41,344 nucleotides of DNA from Cytophagales bacterium. Lineage in GTDB: Bacteria; Bacteroidota; Bacteroidia; Cytophagales; Spirosomataceae. The position numbers and the translations under genes were made by a program. The notes beneath the pieces are model-generated. The model saw only the letters and a program-made list of their open reading frames with translations, searched no databases and was not told the DNA's origin. How positions within the stretch are numbered: the first letter of the stretch is position 1; every line of letters starts with the position of its first letter. The DNA is taken from the NCBI GenBank assembly GCA_013298215.1, contig JAAFKE010000034.1, forward strand, positions 1 to 41,344, in the 5' to 3' direction. Below are positions 1 to 6,980 of the stretch, one piece after another.

Positions 1-81
1 GTGATTATTACTCTCCCGATATATTTTTCCCAACTCTTTAACACCTGCCTCTTGTATCTGAGGAATTCGTTTCTTACCCAT
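1..81 (-). CDS. 5' end of the element's ORF (partial, possible transposase)
   Basis: Twenty-seven codons are visible, starting MGKKRIPQIQEAGVKELGK, lysine-rich and compatible with the N-terminus of a DNA-binding protein. The same 27 codons occur at 41263-41343 on the other strand. The position just inside a repeated element end suggests a transposase, but no catalytic motif is in view, so this is inference. Start ATG at 79-81. Confidence 0.45.
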   Translation of the reverse strand, partial: MGKKRIPQIQEAGVKELGKIYRESNNH

Positions 82-140
82 TTTTTTAGCAAAGCTAACA
101 AATTAAAATATTATTATAAATAATTTTGTCCAAGCACTTA
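1..140 (-). mobile_element. End of an unidentified insertion element, left copy
   Basis: Bases 1-140 are the reverse complement of 41204-41343 with a single mismatch (near the inner end). Just outside this block the two flanks stop matching and each flank is the interior of a different coding sequence, so the inner edge (about 140, reading AAGTGCTTGGAC on the minus strand) looks like the element terminus. An ORF begins at 81 and runs off the window at base 1. The family is not recognised: only 27 codons are visible. The element must continue beyond the window. Confidence 0.75.
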
Positions 141-289
141 AATGCAATAAAATTACAAACCTTGTTATCTTGCAGTAAGAACTCTTTTTTTTCAAGGTTC
201 TTCACTTCAAAATATTTGTCTATCAAACCAAGTTCAGTTTCTGAAAGTGCAACTTCTTGACCGCAATATTTTTTAAGTTTCTGATACAT
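128..289 (-). pseudogene. Crp/Fnr-family regulator, N-terminal fragment cut by the element
   Basis: Starting at 289 the translation reads MYQKLKKYCGQEVALSETE and continues to LQDNKVCNFIAF, about 50 residues that match the start of the cyclic-nucleotide-binding-like domain of Bacteroidota Crp/Fnr regulators (usual length near 190 residues). After IAF, where family members continue into the beta-roll (often VxxGxLR), the sequence enters the inserted element and the reading frame ends at 95 in element sequence. The HTH domain is absent. A broken gene; the remainder presumably lies beyond the element outside the window. Confidence 0.6.
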
Positions 290-350
290 TTTAGTGTCTT
301 CTGAAATTGCTACAATAAACTTGACGCCCTGCCCTTCACTGAGCGTTCGT

Positions 351-974
351 TTATCCTGTTAAATCACCGATGTTGTTGCCTGTTAAGTTTCTGATATTTT
401 TCGTTATCTTTTCAATGTCCCAGTTCCACCATTTTAGTTCTAAAAGCTGTCTAATTTTTTCGGCTGAAAATCGTTTTTTAATTTCCACCGCAGGGTTTCC
501 ACCCACAATTGAGTAGGGTTCAACGTCTTTTACCACGGTCGAATTGGTGGCAATAATTGCCCCGTCGCCAATCGTTACGCCCGCCATGATGGTTGCATTA
601 TATCCTATCCAAACATCATTGCCGACATTGATATTACCTTTTTGGGGGTAGGTTTTGCCATCCATTGCATTTTCCCAACCATTGCCAAAAACGGCAAACG
701 GGTAGGTTGTGAGGGCATCCGTCAAATGATTTGCCCCGTTCATAATGAATTTCACATCGGAAGCAATCATACAAAATTTGCCGATAATCAGTTTATCACC
801 CACAAACTCGAAGTGATATTTTATGTTCTTCTCAAAGTTTTCAACATTTTCAAAATCGTCATAATAAGTAAAATCTCCGACGATGATATTAGGGTTTTTA
901 ATGATGTTTTTCAGAAAACAAAGTCGGTTGTAATCTTTAAGTGGAAATATTGTATTTTTATCTGGACCAGTCAT
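351..974 (-). CDS. Vat/CatB-type xenobiotic O-acetyltransferase (hexapeptide repeat)
   Basis: A 207-residue protein of the left-handed beta-helix acetyltransferase family that includes streptogramin A acetyltransferases (Vat) and type B chloramphenicol acetyltransferases (CatB); the length is typical. It shows the early FPLKDY segment, a catalytic-type histidine in NGANHLTDALTTYPF (His83), the loop with GNGWENAMDG, and hexapeptide repeats around GNINVGNDVWIGYNATIMAGVTIGDGAIIATNSTVVKDVEPYSIVGGNPA. Such enzymes transfer acetyl from acetyl-CoA to a drug hydroxyl in the cytoplasm; the real substrate here is unknown. It lies 17 bases downstream of the TPR-like gene on the same strand and may be cotranscribed. 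The extreme C-terminus repeats LTG (NLTGNNIGDLTG). Chromosomal homologues are common, so resistance is not proven. Confidence 0.85.
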   Translation of the reverse strand: MTGPDKNTIFPLKDYNRLCFLKNIIKNPNIIVGDFTYYDDFENVENFEKNIKYHFEFVGDKLIIGKFCMIASDVKFIMNGANHLTDALTTYPFAVFGNGWENAMDGKTYPQKGNINVGNDVWIGYNATIMAGVTIGDGAIIATNSTVVKDVEPYSIVGGNPAVEIKKRFSAEKIRQLLELKWWNWDIEKITKNIRNLTGNNIGDLTG

Positions 975-991
975 AATTGATACGGTTGTAC

Positions 992-1759
992 TTATTTCAT
1001 CAATTTCTCCTTCAACTCTTCTGCTCGCTTCCGCCCACCCACATACGCAGGGTCAAGGGCGATTGCTTTGCTTAAATAACTGATAGTCAATGCCCTATCC
1101 TTTTTTTCTTGGTGCTGATTTGCCCAAGCCCAATAGACAAAACTCATAATTTTATTGTTGGCATATGCTTGATTTTTTGCTTGTTTGTCAATAATGGACT
1201 GCATATCCAATTTGGCAAATCTTCTTTTTTTGTAAAACATCCACGGTAAATTTTCGGCTACGCTTCCTCTCAAAAATTCGGGCAAATATGATACCTCGGC
1301 GTAGTTATTTACGGCTTCTTCAAACAATTTGAAGGCATTGCCCAATAAACCGAATTTCTTGGTTTCGGCTCCTACAAGAGCAATGGCAGAGGCTCGATAC
1401 GATGAAACAAAAGGTATTAACTCCCGCGTAACTTGTTTATTTTGAGTCATTTCGGTCAAAATATCATAGCTCTTTTTGGCGTAGCCTCTGTATTCAGTTT
1501 TTGAGAAAAACCCCAAATTCAAAGCCGTTTCGTGATAAATAATTCCTTTGCGAGCTTTGTTAATTTGGGAAGGATTTTGTTCATAAGCCAACTCAACTTC
1601 TTTGAGTTTAGTCTTTAAAAAAGTAGTGTCAATAATTTCCATCACATCATCTAATTGATGTTCGATGGCTCTCATTTTTGAACCGTCTAATTGTTGGGCG
1701 TTTGCACCGCTCGTAATGGTCATGGCTGTTAAGATAAAAGTGAATAATTTGTGTCTCAT
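992..1759 (-). CDS. Secreted TPR-like protein, function unknown
   Basis: Starting at the ATG at 1759 gives 255 residues with a clear signal peptide (MRHKLFTFILTAMTITSGANAQ). An upstream in-frame start at 1867 would bury this signal and is not used. The C-terminal part has a tetratricopeptide-like helix pair (SYLSKAIALDPAYVGGRKRAEELKEKL); the middle is helical and rich in charged residues. No catalytic motif is seen. A promoter-like element (TTG, 16 bases, TAATTTTG on the minus strand) lies at 1786-1812. It sits in a disturbed zone between two Crp/Fnr remnants and upstream of the acetyltransferase gene. The fold call is moderate; the function is unknown. Confidence 0.6.
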   Translation of the reverse strand: MRHKLFTFILTAMTITSGANAQQLDGSKMRAIEHQLDDVMEIIDTTFLKTKLKEVELAYEQNPSQINKARKGIIYHETALNLGFFSKTEYRGYAKKSYDILTEMTQNKQVTRELIPFVSSYRASAIALVGAETKKFGLLGNAFKLFEEAVNNYAEVSYLPEFLRGSVAENLPWMFYKKRRFAKLDMQSIIDKQAKNQAYANNKIMSFVYWAWANQHQEKKDRALTISYLSKAIALDPAYVGGRKRAEELKEKLMK

Positions 1760-1787
1760 TTTTTTATTTTGTTTAATTAATGAGACA
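1752..1787. repeat. 9-bp inverted repeat spanning promoter edge and start codon
   Basis: TGTCTCATT at 1752-1760 and AATGAGACA at 1779-1787 are exact inverted repeats separated by 18 A/T-rich bases. One arm holds the start codon (1757-1759) of the TPR-like gene, the other overlaps its -7 box. It could be an operator, or an mRNA hairpin hiding the start codon if transcription starts further upstream than predicted. Confidence 0.4.
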
Positions 1788-1812
1788 AAATTACTACCGC
1801 CCAAACCCGCAA
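1786..1812 (-). promoter_or_regulatory. Bacteroidota-type promoter for the TPR-like gene
   Basis: On the minus strand, TTG (1812-1810), 16 bases, then TAATTTTG (1793-1786) fits the Bacteroidota -33/-7 pattern, with a spacer slightly shorter than usual. The start codon at 1759 lies about 27 bases beyond. The -7 box overlaps one arm of a 9-bp inverted repeat (1779-1787 with 1752-1760). Confidence 0.45.
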
Positions 1813-1826
1813 AACGATGACTATTG

Positions 1827-1924
1827 TTAAGACTTTTCTTTACAGAAAACCCGATTCCGAATCCCACTCAAACTTTCGGGACTGATGCCCAAGAAGTTGG
1901 TAATGTATTTTCTCAACTGCCCGC
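1827..1924 (-). pseudogene. Crp/Fnr-family regulator, C-terminal remnant
   Basis: In a minus-strand frame different from the neighbouring ORF, bases 1924 to 1827 read through QLRKYITNFLGISPESLSG, continue IRNRVF, and stop at 1827-1829. This is the recognition-helix end of Crp/Fnr regulators (compare the family pattern I-x-x-Y/F-L-G-I-T/S-P-E-S/T-L-S-x-I-R). Nothing upstream encodes the rest: the sequence runs straight into the stop region of the endonuclease gene. It is not the missing part of the 128-289 fragment in any simple arrangement, because it lies upstream of that N-terminus on the same strand. Confidence 0.5.
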
Positions 1925-1930
1925 AACCGT

Positions 1931-2989
1931 CTAATTGTTGAGTCTTGAGAACTGCGAAAACCAATCGTTGGTGCCGAGTTGGGCTTCTAAGCGGTTTTCT
2001 AAGTTGTCGGGGAGTTTAGGGAAAAAGTCAATCCCAGTCAGTTTTTCGACTTCATCCACCGTCACCACAAACGATTTTAGCGATTTATTCGAGGGCTCGT
2101 TTTTCATCAGAAAGGCAATCATCTTTGGCTTTCCGTTGGGTTTGCAAAACGCAACTTTATAAAAATACTCGGGCACCGCAATGGTGTTGCTGCGGCCAAT
2201 GGTCTCCAAGCCATCGCGCAAAACGGGTCCCGTCACCATAAAAATGTCGCCATCTCGATGTACCCAATCCCTAAATTTCACCTCTAAGTCGTTCCAAATA
2301 CCCCGATTGAAATACGGAGCCTGCGGCGATATGTTGCTCATGTAAAAAGTCTCTTTTTTGATGCTCCGCGAAGAGTTGAAGTCGCCAGCGGGGCAGAGAT
2401 GCCCTCGGTCAAAGCCCGACCGCGAATAATCGGACGACAGCGCCGAGCCAGTCCGAACCAATGGGTCGGGTATAAACTCGTTGTCGCGTTCTAAGCGTTC
2501 GGTTATTTCGTCGAGCCTTATAAAATAGGCCACCCATGCGGCCACCTCGTACTGCTCCGCGTATTTGAGCGTAAATAGCTGGTGCTTAATGATTTGGTCG
2601 TCGGTTTTGATGCGGGGCAAATAAAAATCAGCCCCTACCGAACTACCCTCAACGTCCTCGTTTGGAGCTGATTTAGGACTTTCACGACTCGGTTTTTCGG
2701 CCTCCGTGATCTCAATTCCTTCTTTATCGAGTAGCGAGCCGTCGTCGGTAGCCACGTCGTCGCGGCGTTTTGGGGTGTCGGTGGCCACGTCCTCAACTGG
2801 TTCGGGAGCTTTGTAGGGGTTCATTCTGTTTTGCCCACGCTTCGGAGTCCAGATCGACTTCACGTCGTTCCACAACGCCACAACGGGTTTGGTGTTTCCT
2901 CGGTATTTCAAAAATAAACCAATCAGTAGAAAAGCAAACAACCAAAAAAACACGTTGCCCGAAAGCGAAAACCCTTTTTTATGAATCAT
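1931..2989 (-). CDS. Membrane-anchored DNA/RNA non-specific endonuclease (NUC/NucA type)
   Basis: Starting at the ATG at 2989 gives 352 residues. One N-terminal membrane segment (NVFFWLFAFLLIGLFLKY) is followed by a charged, low-complexity linker and then the Endonuclease_NS domain. That domain contains the catalytic FDRGHLCPAGDF motif (family DRGH; His acts as general base) and a downstream metal-binding Asn region (FNRGIWNDLEVKFRDWV). Family members cleave DNA and RNA with Mg2+; the anchor places the domain outside the cytoplasm. A longer reading to 3217 would overlap the divergent flavoprotein gene and give unlikely sequence, so it is rejected. The stop codon lies inside a 16-bp repeat shared with 1681-1696, a possible rearrangement joint. 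Confidence 0.88.
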   Translation of the reverse strand: MIHKKGFSLSGNVFFWLFAFLLIGLFLKYRGNTKPVVALWNDVKSIWTPKRGQNRMNPYKAPEPVEDVATDTPKRRDDVATDDGSLLDKEGIEITEAEKPSRESPKSAPNEDVEGSSVGADFYLPRIKTDDQIIKHQLFTLKYAEQYEVAAWVAYFIRLDEITERLERDNEFIPDPLVRTGSALSSDYSRSGFDRGHLCPAGDFNSSRSIKKETFYMSNISPQAPYFNRGIWNDLEVKFRDWVHRDGDIFMVTGPVLRDGLETIGRSNTIAVPEYFYKVAFCKPNGKPKMIAFLMKNEPSNKSLKSFVVTVDEVEKLTGIDFFPKLPDNLENRLEAQLGTNDWFSQFSRLNN

Positions 2990-3046
2990 ATTGTGTGGTG
3001 TATCGAAAACTGACCGCAAAACTACGACCATAACGCCTAAATCATT

Positions 3047-3054
3047 TAAATTTG
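3047..3054 (+). promoter_or_regulatory. -7 box (TAAATTTG) just before the BaiN-type gene
   Basis: TAAATTTG matches TAnnTTTG exactly and ends 5 bases before the ATG at 3060, which would make the transcript nearly leaderless. No TTG box is seen at the right distance upstream, so the call is weak. Confidence 0.3.
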
Positions 3055-3059
3055 TGGGC

Positions 3060-4343
3060 ATGAAACCAAAAAAAATAATTGTTATTGGGGGAGGCGCGGC
3101 GGGTTTTTTCGGCGCCATTGCCGCCGCCGAGACTTTCGCGGATATTGAAGTGGTGTTGCTGGAAAAAAACCGCACCGTTTTGAACAAAGTTCGGGTGTCG
3201 GGAGGGGGGCGCTGCAACGTGACAAACGCCCTGGCAGACCCGCGAAAATTTGCGGCTCAGTACCCGCGCGGGGAGGCATTTTTAAAAAATCTTTTCAAAC
3301 ACTTCAATGCAGCCGACACCATTCGGTGGTTTGAGCAGCGAGGCGTGACGCTAAAAACCGAACCCGACGGGCGGATGTTTCCGATTACCGACGATTCGGC
3401 CACGATCATCGACTGCCTCACGCGTGCCGCCCGAAGCTCAAAAGTACAGATTCGGACTTCAGCGGGGGTGAAAAACTACTGGTTTGAGAACCAAAAATGG
3501 CACGTGTCGTTGTTGGACGATACCATTCTGACGGCCGACCGAATTTTGGTGGCCACTGGTGGAAATCCTCAACTTGCTGGTTATGAGAACTTAACCAATC
3601 TAACGGAGCAAATTGAGCCGCCCGTGCCGTCGTTGTTTACTTTCAATACACCCACCAATTTTTTGCGAGACCTGGCAGGCGTTTCCGTTCAAGATGCCGA
3701 AGTGAAAATTGTTGGTTCGTTGCCCGTTCAATCCGAACCTGCGCGGGGCGGCCTTACGCGGGGCGGTTTGTCGCAGCGCGGCTTAACGCAGCTCGGCCCC
3801 GTTTTGGTGACGCACTGGGGGTTTAGCGGGCCTTCTATCCTAAAACTTTCGGCCTGGGGCGCGCGCCTGCTGAGTGAAGCGAACTACGATTTTACGCTGA
3901 AAATAAACTGGCTCGCGGGGCAAACTGGCGAGCAAGTACACGCTTTTTTGATAAAATTTAAACAAGAAAACCCCAAGAAGCGAGTAGCTTCGCACCCACT
4001 TTTGGGTATTCCGAGCCGCCTTTGGTTGGCTTTTTGCCAGCAAGCAGCGGTTTCTGATACCCTTCGTTGGGTTGATATTTCTAACAAATCGCTCAACCAA
4101 CTCGTCGAACAACTCACCAATTCTCAGTTTAAGGTAGTCGGCAAGACCACCTTCAAAGAGGAGTTCGTCACCTGCGGGGGCGTTGCTTTGGCCACAATAA
4201 ACCCGCAAACCATGGAAAGCACCCAAAACAAAGGCTTATTTTTTGCGGGCGAAGTCATCGACATCGACGGTGTCACGGGTGGTTTCAATTTCCAATCGGC
4301 TTGGTCGAGTGGGTTTGTGGCTGGTAAAAGCATCGGCCTCTAA
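3060..4343 (+). CDS. BaiN/RdsA-type (HI0933-like) flavin-dependent oxidoreductase
   Basis: A 427-residue NAD(P)/FAD-dependent oxidoreductase of the HI0933/YhiN group. It has the N-terminal dinucleotide-binding GGGAAG loop (residues 10-15), the conserved RVSGGGRCNVTN segment, LVTHWGFSGPSILKLS in the middle, and CGGVALATINPQTMES plus the C-terminal GEVIDIDGVTGGFNFQSAWSSG that closes the FAD site. The natural substrate of most members is unknown. The start at 3060 puts the Rossmann motif at the expected place; an upstream extension to 2991 is rejected. Residues 228-245 carry an unusual short tandem repeat (RGGLT RGGLS QRGLT). The gene is divergent from the endonuclease gene (70 bp apart) and convergent with ypdA. 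Confidence 0.9.
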   Translation: MKPKKIIVIGGGAAGFFGAIAAAETFADIEVVLLEKNRTVLNKVRVSGGGRCNVTNALADPRKFAAQYPRGEAFLKNLFKHFNAADTIRWFEQRGVTLKTEPDGRMFPITDDSATIIDCLTRAARSSKVQIRTSAGVKNYWFENQKWHVSLLDDTILTADRILVATGGNPQLAGYENLTNLTEQIEPPVPSLFTFNTPTNFLRDLAGVSVQDAEVKIVGSLPVQSEPARGGLTRGGLSQRGLTQLGPVLVTHWGFSGPSILKLSAWGARLLSEANYDFTLKINWLAGQTGEQVHAFLIKFKQENPKKRVASHPLLGIPSRLWLAFCQQAAVSDTLRWVDISNKSLNQLVEQLTNSQFKVVGKTTFKEEFVTCGGVALATINPQTMESTQNKGLFFAGEVIDIDGVTGGFNFQSAWSSGFVAGKSIGL

Positions 4344-4385
4344 CCGCGCGGCGTTGTCGTGGTAGGTCGCTGTGGTACACAAAAC

Positions 4386-5390
4386 TCAGATGCGCTCAAT
4401 GAGCTCCTGCACCTTTCTCACCGAGCGGTTCATGACGTGGTCGATGACTGCTTTGGCGTGGTCGCGGCCATTTTCTATGAACACTTTTTCGGTGTGAACC
4501 CCCGCAATGACCGTTCCCGACACGTACAGGCCTGGCACGTTGGTCTCGAAGGTCTCGGGGTCGTAGTGTGGCACGAGGCTTCCCGCTTGCAGTTCAATGC
4601 CGCAGCGTTGCAGAAAGGCCGCATCGGGCGTGTATCCCACCAGCGACAACACAAAATCGGCGGGCAGTGTCTCCACTTGGCCCGTTTGTAGGTTTTCTAT
4701 CACCACCGAGCTGGCCGTAAATGCCCGCACCACGCTGTCGAACCTGGTTTTAATTTTGCCCTCGCGCACGCGATTTTTCACGTCAGGAATTAACCAATAC
4801 TTGACTGTTTGCCTAAAATCTTCGCCTTTGTGCACCACCGTCACGTCCACATCGTGGCGGTACAGTTCCAAGGCGGCTTCCACTGCCGAGTTGGCTCCGC
4901 CCACAATCACCACTTTGGTGTAGGAATACTTAAACGGTTCGTCGTAGTAGTTCGACACGTTGGGGAGGTCTTCGCCTGGCACACCAAGTTGGCGCGGAAA
5001 ATCGAAATATCCCGTCGAAATCACCACTTTGTGGGCCAAATAAACGTCGTTGGTTTGGGTGCGAACCTCAAATATGCCGTTTATCTTTTGCATATCAACC
5101 ACCTCCGTGAAGAGCTTGAACTGGAGTTTGTAATACCCCGCCACCTTTCGGTAATACTGCATGGCTTCGTCGCGGGTGGCTTTTACGCCCGAAATCGGGA
5201 ACGGAATTTCGCCAATTTCGATATTTTCGGCGGTCGAAAAAAAACGCATTCGCTTCGGGTATTTTCGCAGCGACTCGGTGATGCTCCCCTTTTCTAAAAT
5301 CAGGTGAGACAACCCACTTTTGGCGGCTTCAATGCCAACCGCCAGGCCGCACGGCCCGCTACCCACAATCAGAACATCGACTATTTTCAT
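4386..5390 (-). CDS. ypdA: YpdA-type bacillithiol disulfide reductase
   Basis: A 334-residue flavoprotein with two nucleotide-binding loops: GSGPCG near residue 10 for FAD and VGGANSAVEAALEL in the middle for NADPH. It lacks the CxxC of thioredoxin reductases, as expected of YpdA. The C-terminal GTVIAGVHTEKVFIENGRDHA is typical. YpdA reduces oxidised bacillithiol (BSSB) with NADPH in the cytoplasm and works with bacilliredoxins; one is encoded at 10914. The gene follows agmatine deiminase by 33 bases on the same strand and is probably cotranscribed, although the two jobs are not obviously linked. Confidence 0.88.
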   Translation of the reverse strand: MKIVDVLIVGSGPCGLAVGIEAAKSGLSHLILEKGSITESLRKYPKRMRFFSTAENIEIGEIPFPISGVKATRDEAMQYYRKVAGYYKLQFKLFTEVVDMQKINGIFEVRTQTNDVYLAHKVVISTGYFDFPRQLGVPGEDLPNVSNYYDEPFKYSYTKVVIVGGANSAVEAALELYRHDVDVTVVHKGEDFRQTVKYWLIPDVKNRVREGKIKTRFDSVVRAFTASSVVIENLQTGQVETLPADFVLSLVGYTPDAAFLQRCGIELQAGSLVPHYDPETFETNVPGLYVSGTVIAGVHTEKVFIENGRDHAKAVIDHVMNRSVRKVQELIERI

Positions 5391-5423
5391 TTTTTTGCTG
5401 TTAAAACTTCACCAATAATAAAC

Positions 5424-6476
5424 TCAAACCAGCGGTTCCTGCTGGCTCAGGCAATGAAAGCTCCCTAATCCCCAAACAATTTCCGTCGAATCGATCCCGA
5501 CAACTTTCCGATCGGGGAAGCAGGTCGTCAGAATGTCGAGTGCGTGCTGGTCGGCGGCGCACCTAAAAGTGGGGACGATCACGGCGGCGTTGGCAATGTA
5601 AAAATTGGCATACGAGGCTGGCAACCGTTGGCCGTCGCTCACGAGTGGCGTGGGCATGGGCAGTTCGATGATGTTGAGCGGTTGCCCGTCGAGCAGCCGC
5701 ATTTGGCGCAGTTGCCGAAGGTTTTCTTGCAAAATCGGGTAGTTGTCGTCGGCTTTGTTTTGTTCAACTACTGCTACTACGGTGTTTTCGTTCACAAACC
5801 GCACAGTGTCGTCAATGTGGCCGTCGGTGTCGTCGCCCACAATGCCGTCCTCGACCCACAAAATTTGTTCAACTCCGTAGAAATCAATTAGATACCGCTC
5901 AATCTGGGCCTGGCTCAGGTGCGGATTCCTATTTTTGTTGAGCAAACACGCCCTTGATGTCAGCACCGTACCACGCCCATTAAACTCCACCGAGCCACCC
6001 TCCATCACAATTCCGGGCGATACGCTCGGTATTTTTAGGTAGTTTGCAATGGCCGTTGGAATAAGATCGTCGCGGTCGTAGGGCGGGTACTTATTGCCCC
6101 AGGCGTTGTAGCCCCAGTTCACGATCATGCGTTGTCTTTTGCTGGGGTTAATCAGCACGGCAGGCCCGTGGTCGCGGCACCAAGAGTCGTTGGTAGGGTG
6201 GAGGGGCAGTTCTATTTGGTCCATTTCGATGCCCGCCATCAGCAGCCGCATTTGTATTTGCTGCTTCACTACCTCATTGTGGGCATTTATGCAGACTTTT
6301 TCGCCAGCTGCTATCGTTCTGATAAACTCCAAATAGGCGGGCATCATCAGGGGCAGCCGCTCGTTGCTCCAAGAAGCCTCAGTGTGCGGAAAACTCAACC
6401 ACGTGGCGCGGTGTGGATGCCATTCGGCGGGAAAATGAAAACCTTCTTCGCGGGGTGTTGCTGCTAAGTCTTGCAT
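5424..6476 (-). CDS. aguA: Agmatine deiminase
   Basis: A 350-residue protein-arginine-deiminase-fold enzyme that converts agmatine to N-carbamoylputrescine and ammonia, a step in putrescine synthesis. It shows NDSWCRDHGP, EGGSVEFNGRGT, the DDTDGHIDDTVRF catalytic Asp/His region and the C-terminal GLGSFHCLSQQEP with the nucleophilic Cys342. Length is as usual for the family. A well-formed promoter lies just upstream (6497-6525). No N-carbamoylputrescine amidase (aguB) is present in the window, although in many bacteria it is adjacent. Confidence 0.93.
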   Translation of the reverse strand: MQDLAATPREEGFHFPAEWHPHRATWLSFPHTEASWSNERLPLMMPAYLEFIRTIAAGEKVCINAHNEVVKQQIQMRLLMAGIEMDQIELPLHPTNDSWCRDHGPAVLINPSKRQRMIVNWGYNAWGNKYPPYDRDDLIPTAIANYLKIPSVSPGIVMEGGSVEFNGRGTVLTSRACLLNKNRNPHLSQAQIERYLIDFYGVEQILWVEDGIVGDDTDGHIDDTVRFVNENTVVAVVEQNKADDNYPILQENLRQLRQMRLLDGQPLNIIELPMPTPLVSDGQRLPASYANFYIANAAVIVPTFRCAADQHALDILTTCFPDRKVVGIDSTEIVWGLGSFHCLSQQEPLV

Positions 6477-6496
6477 TGTTTCTTTGATTTTTAACC

Positions 6497-6525
6497 CAAA
6501 ATTACCACAAAAATCCCAAAAACAA
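6497..6525 (-). promoter_or_regulatory. Promoter of the agmatine deiminase-ypdA pair
   Basis: On the minus strand, TTG (6525-6523), 18 bases, TAATTTTG (6504-6497): both boxes match the Bacteroidota consensus with a good spacer. The start codon is about 20 bases downstream. The -33 box lies directly beside the hairpin at 6528-6557. Confidence 0.6.
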
Positions 6526-6527
6526 AG

Positions 6528-6557
6528 AAGCCACCCTTCTCAACGGAAAGGTGGCTT
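6528..6557 (-). terminator. Rho-independent-type terminator hairpin
   Basis: AAGCCACC (6528-6535) pairs with GGTGGCTT (6550-6557); on the minus strand the stem is followed by CTTTGTTTTT. It would stop transcripts coming from the small membrane-protein gene before the agmatine deiminase promoter. A second weak A/T-rich stem (6584-6591 with 6597-6604) lies between this and the next hairpin. Confidence 0.5.
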
Positions 6558-6642
6558 GCCCACTAATTTTACCCCAAAAATCCTCGAATAATATTGTTAT
6601 TCGATTTATAATTGAAGTACTGCAACAAGTGTGCCAAAGTGT

Positions 6643-6685
6643 GAAACGGTCAAATAAAAAAATATTTTTTTTATTTGACCGTTTC
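6643..6685 (-). terminator. 19-bp perfect hairpin overlapping a stop codon
   Basis: Bases 6643-6661 and 6667-6685 are exact inverted repeats (arm GAAACGGTCAAATAAAAAA) with a 5-base loop. On the minus strand the left arm encodes the last residues (ETVK) and stop of the small membrane-protein gene, then runs through A and T tracts. It is symmetric enough to act in both directions. Confidence 0.55.
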
Positions 6686-6856
6686 AATAACTGCCGTGTC
6701 TGGCTCAACTACTACGGGCAGCGCACGCACCAATTGCTTTTTCTTTTTCCACGGGGCGGTTGTTCGCCGCGCCATGTCGTAGGCAAAGACAGCTATTATA
6801 ATGGTAAAAACAACAAACACGATTTTCAATATTCGTTGGTTGCGATTGGGGGTCAT
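6671..6856 (-). CDS. Small single-pass membrane protein, unknown function
   Basis: Sixty-one residues: a short basic head (MTPNRNQRILK), one membrane helix (IVFVVFTIIIAVFAYDMA), a basic patch (RRTTAPWKKKKQ), then an acidic tail. The topology and the hairpin placed exactly at its stop codon support a real gene. Location between sufS (upstream) and aguA (downstream) on the same strand gives no clue to function. A pair of AAATTATGAA repeats lies in the 124-bp gap upstream. Confidence 0.5.
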   Translation of the reverse strand: MTPNRNQRILKIVFVVFTIIIAVFAYDMARRTTAPWKKKKQLVRALPVVVEPDTAVIETVK

Positions 6857-6980
6857 GGTGGGTTGCAGGGTTTGTTCTTTGTCGTTATTTTCAACCAGAC
6901 AAGTCCTTTCAGGAAATTATGAATGATAAATTATGAACCCATAACTTGTTGATTATTAGCAGCTTAAAACTCAATGAATT

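Noticed and set aside
128-1924. The two Crp/Fnr fragments as one gene split by an insertion
   Set aside because: Both are on the minus strand, but the C-terminal piece lies upstream of the N-terminal piece, so a simple insertion cannot explain them as one gene.
2991-3059. N-terminal extension of the BaiN-type gene
   Set aside because: The dinucleotide-binding motif normally lies within the first 15 residues, which the ATG at 3060 provides; the extension overlaps the promoter-like region.
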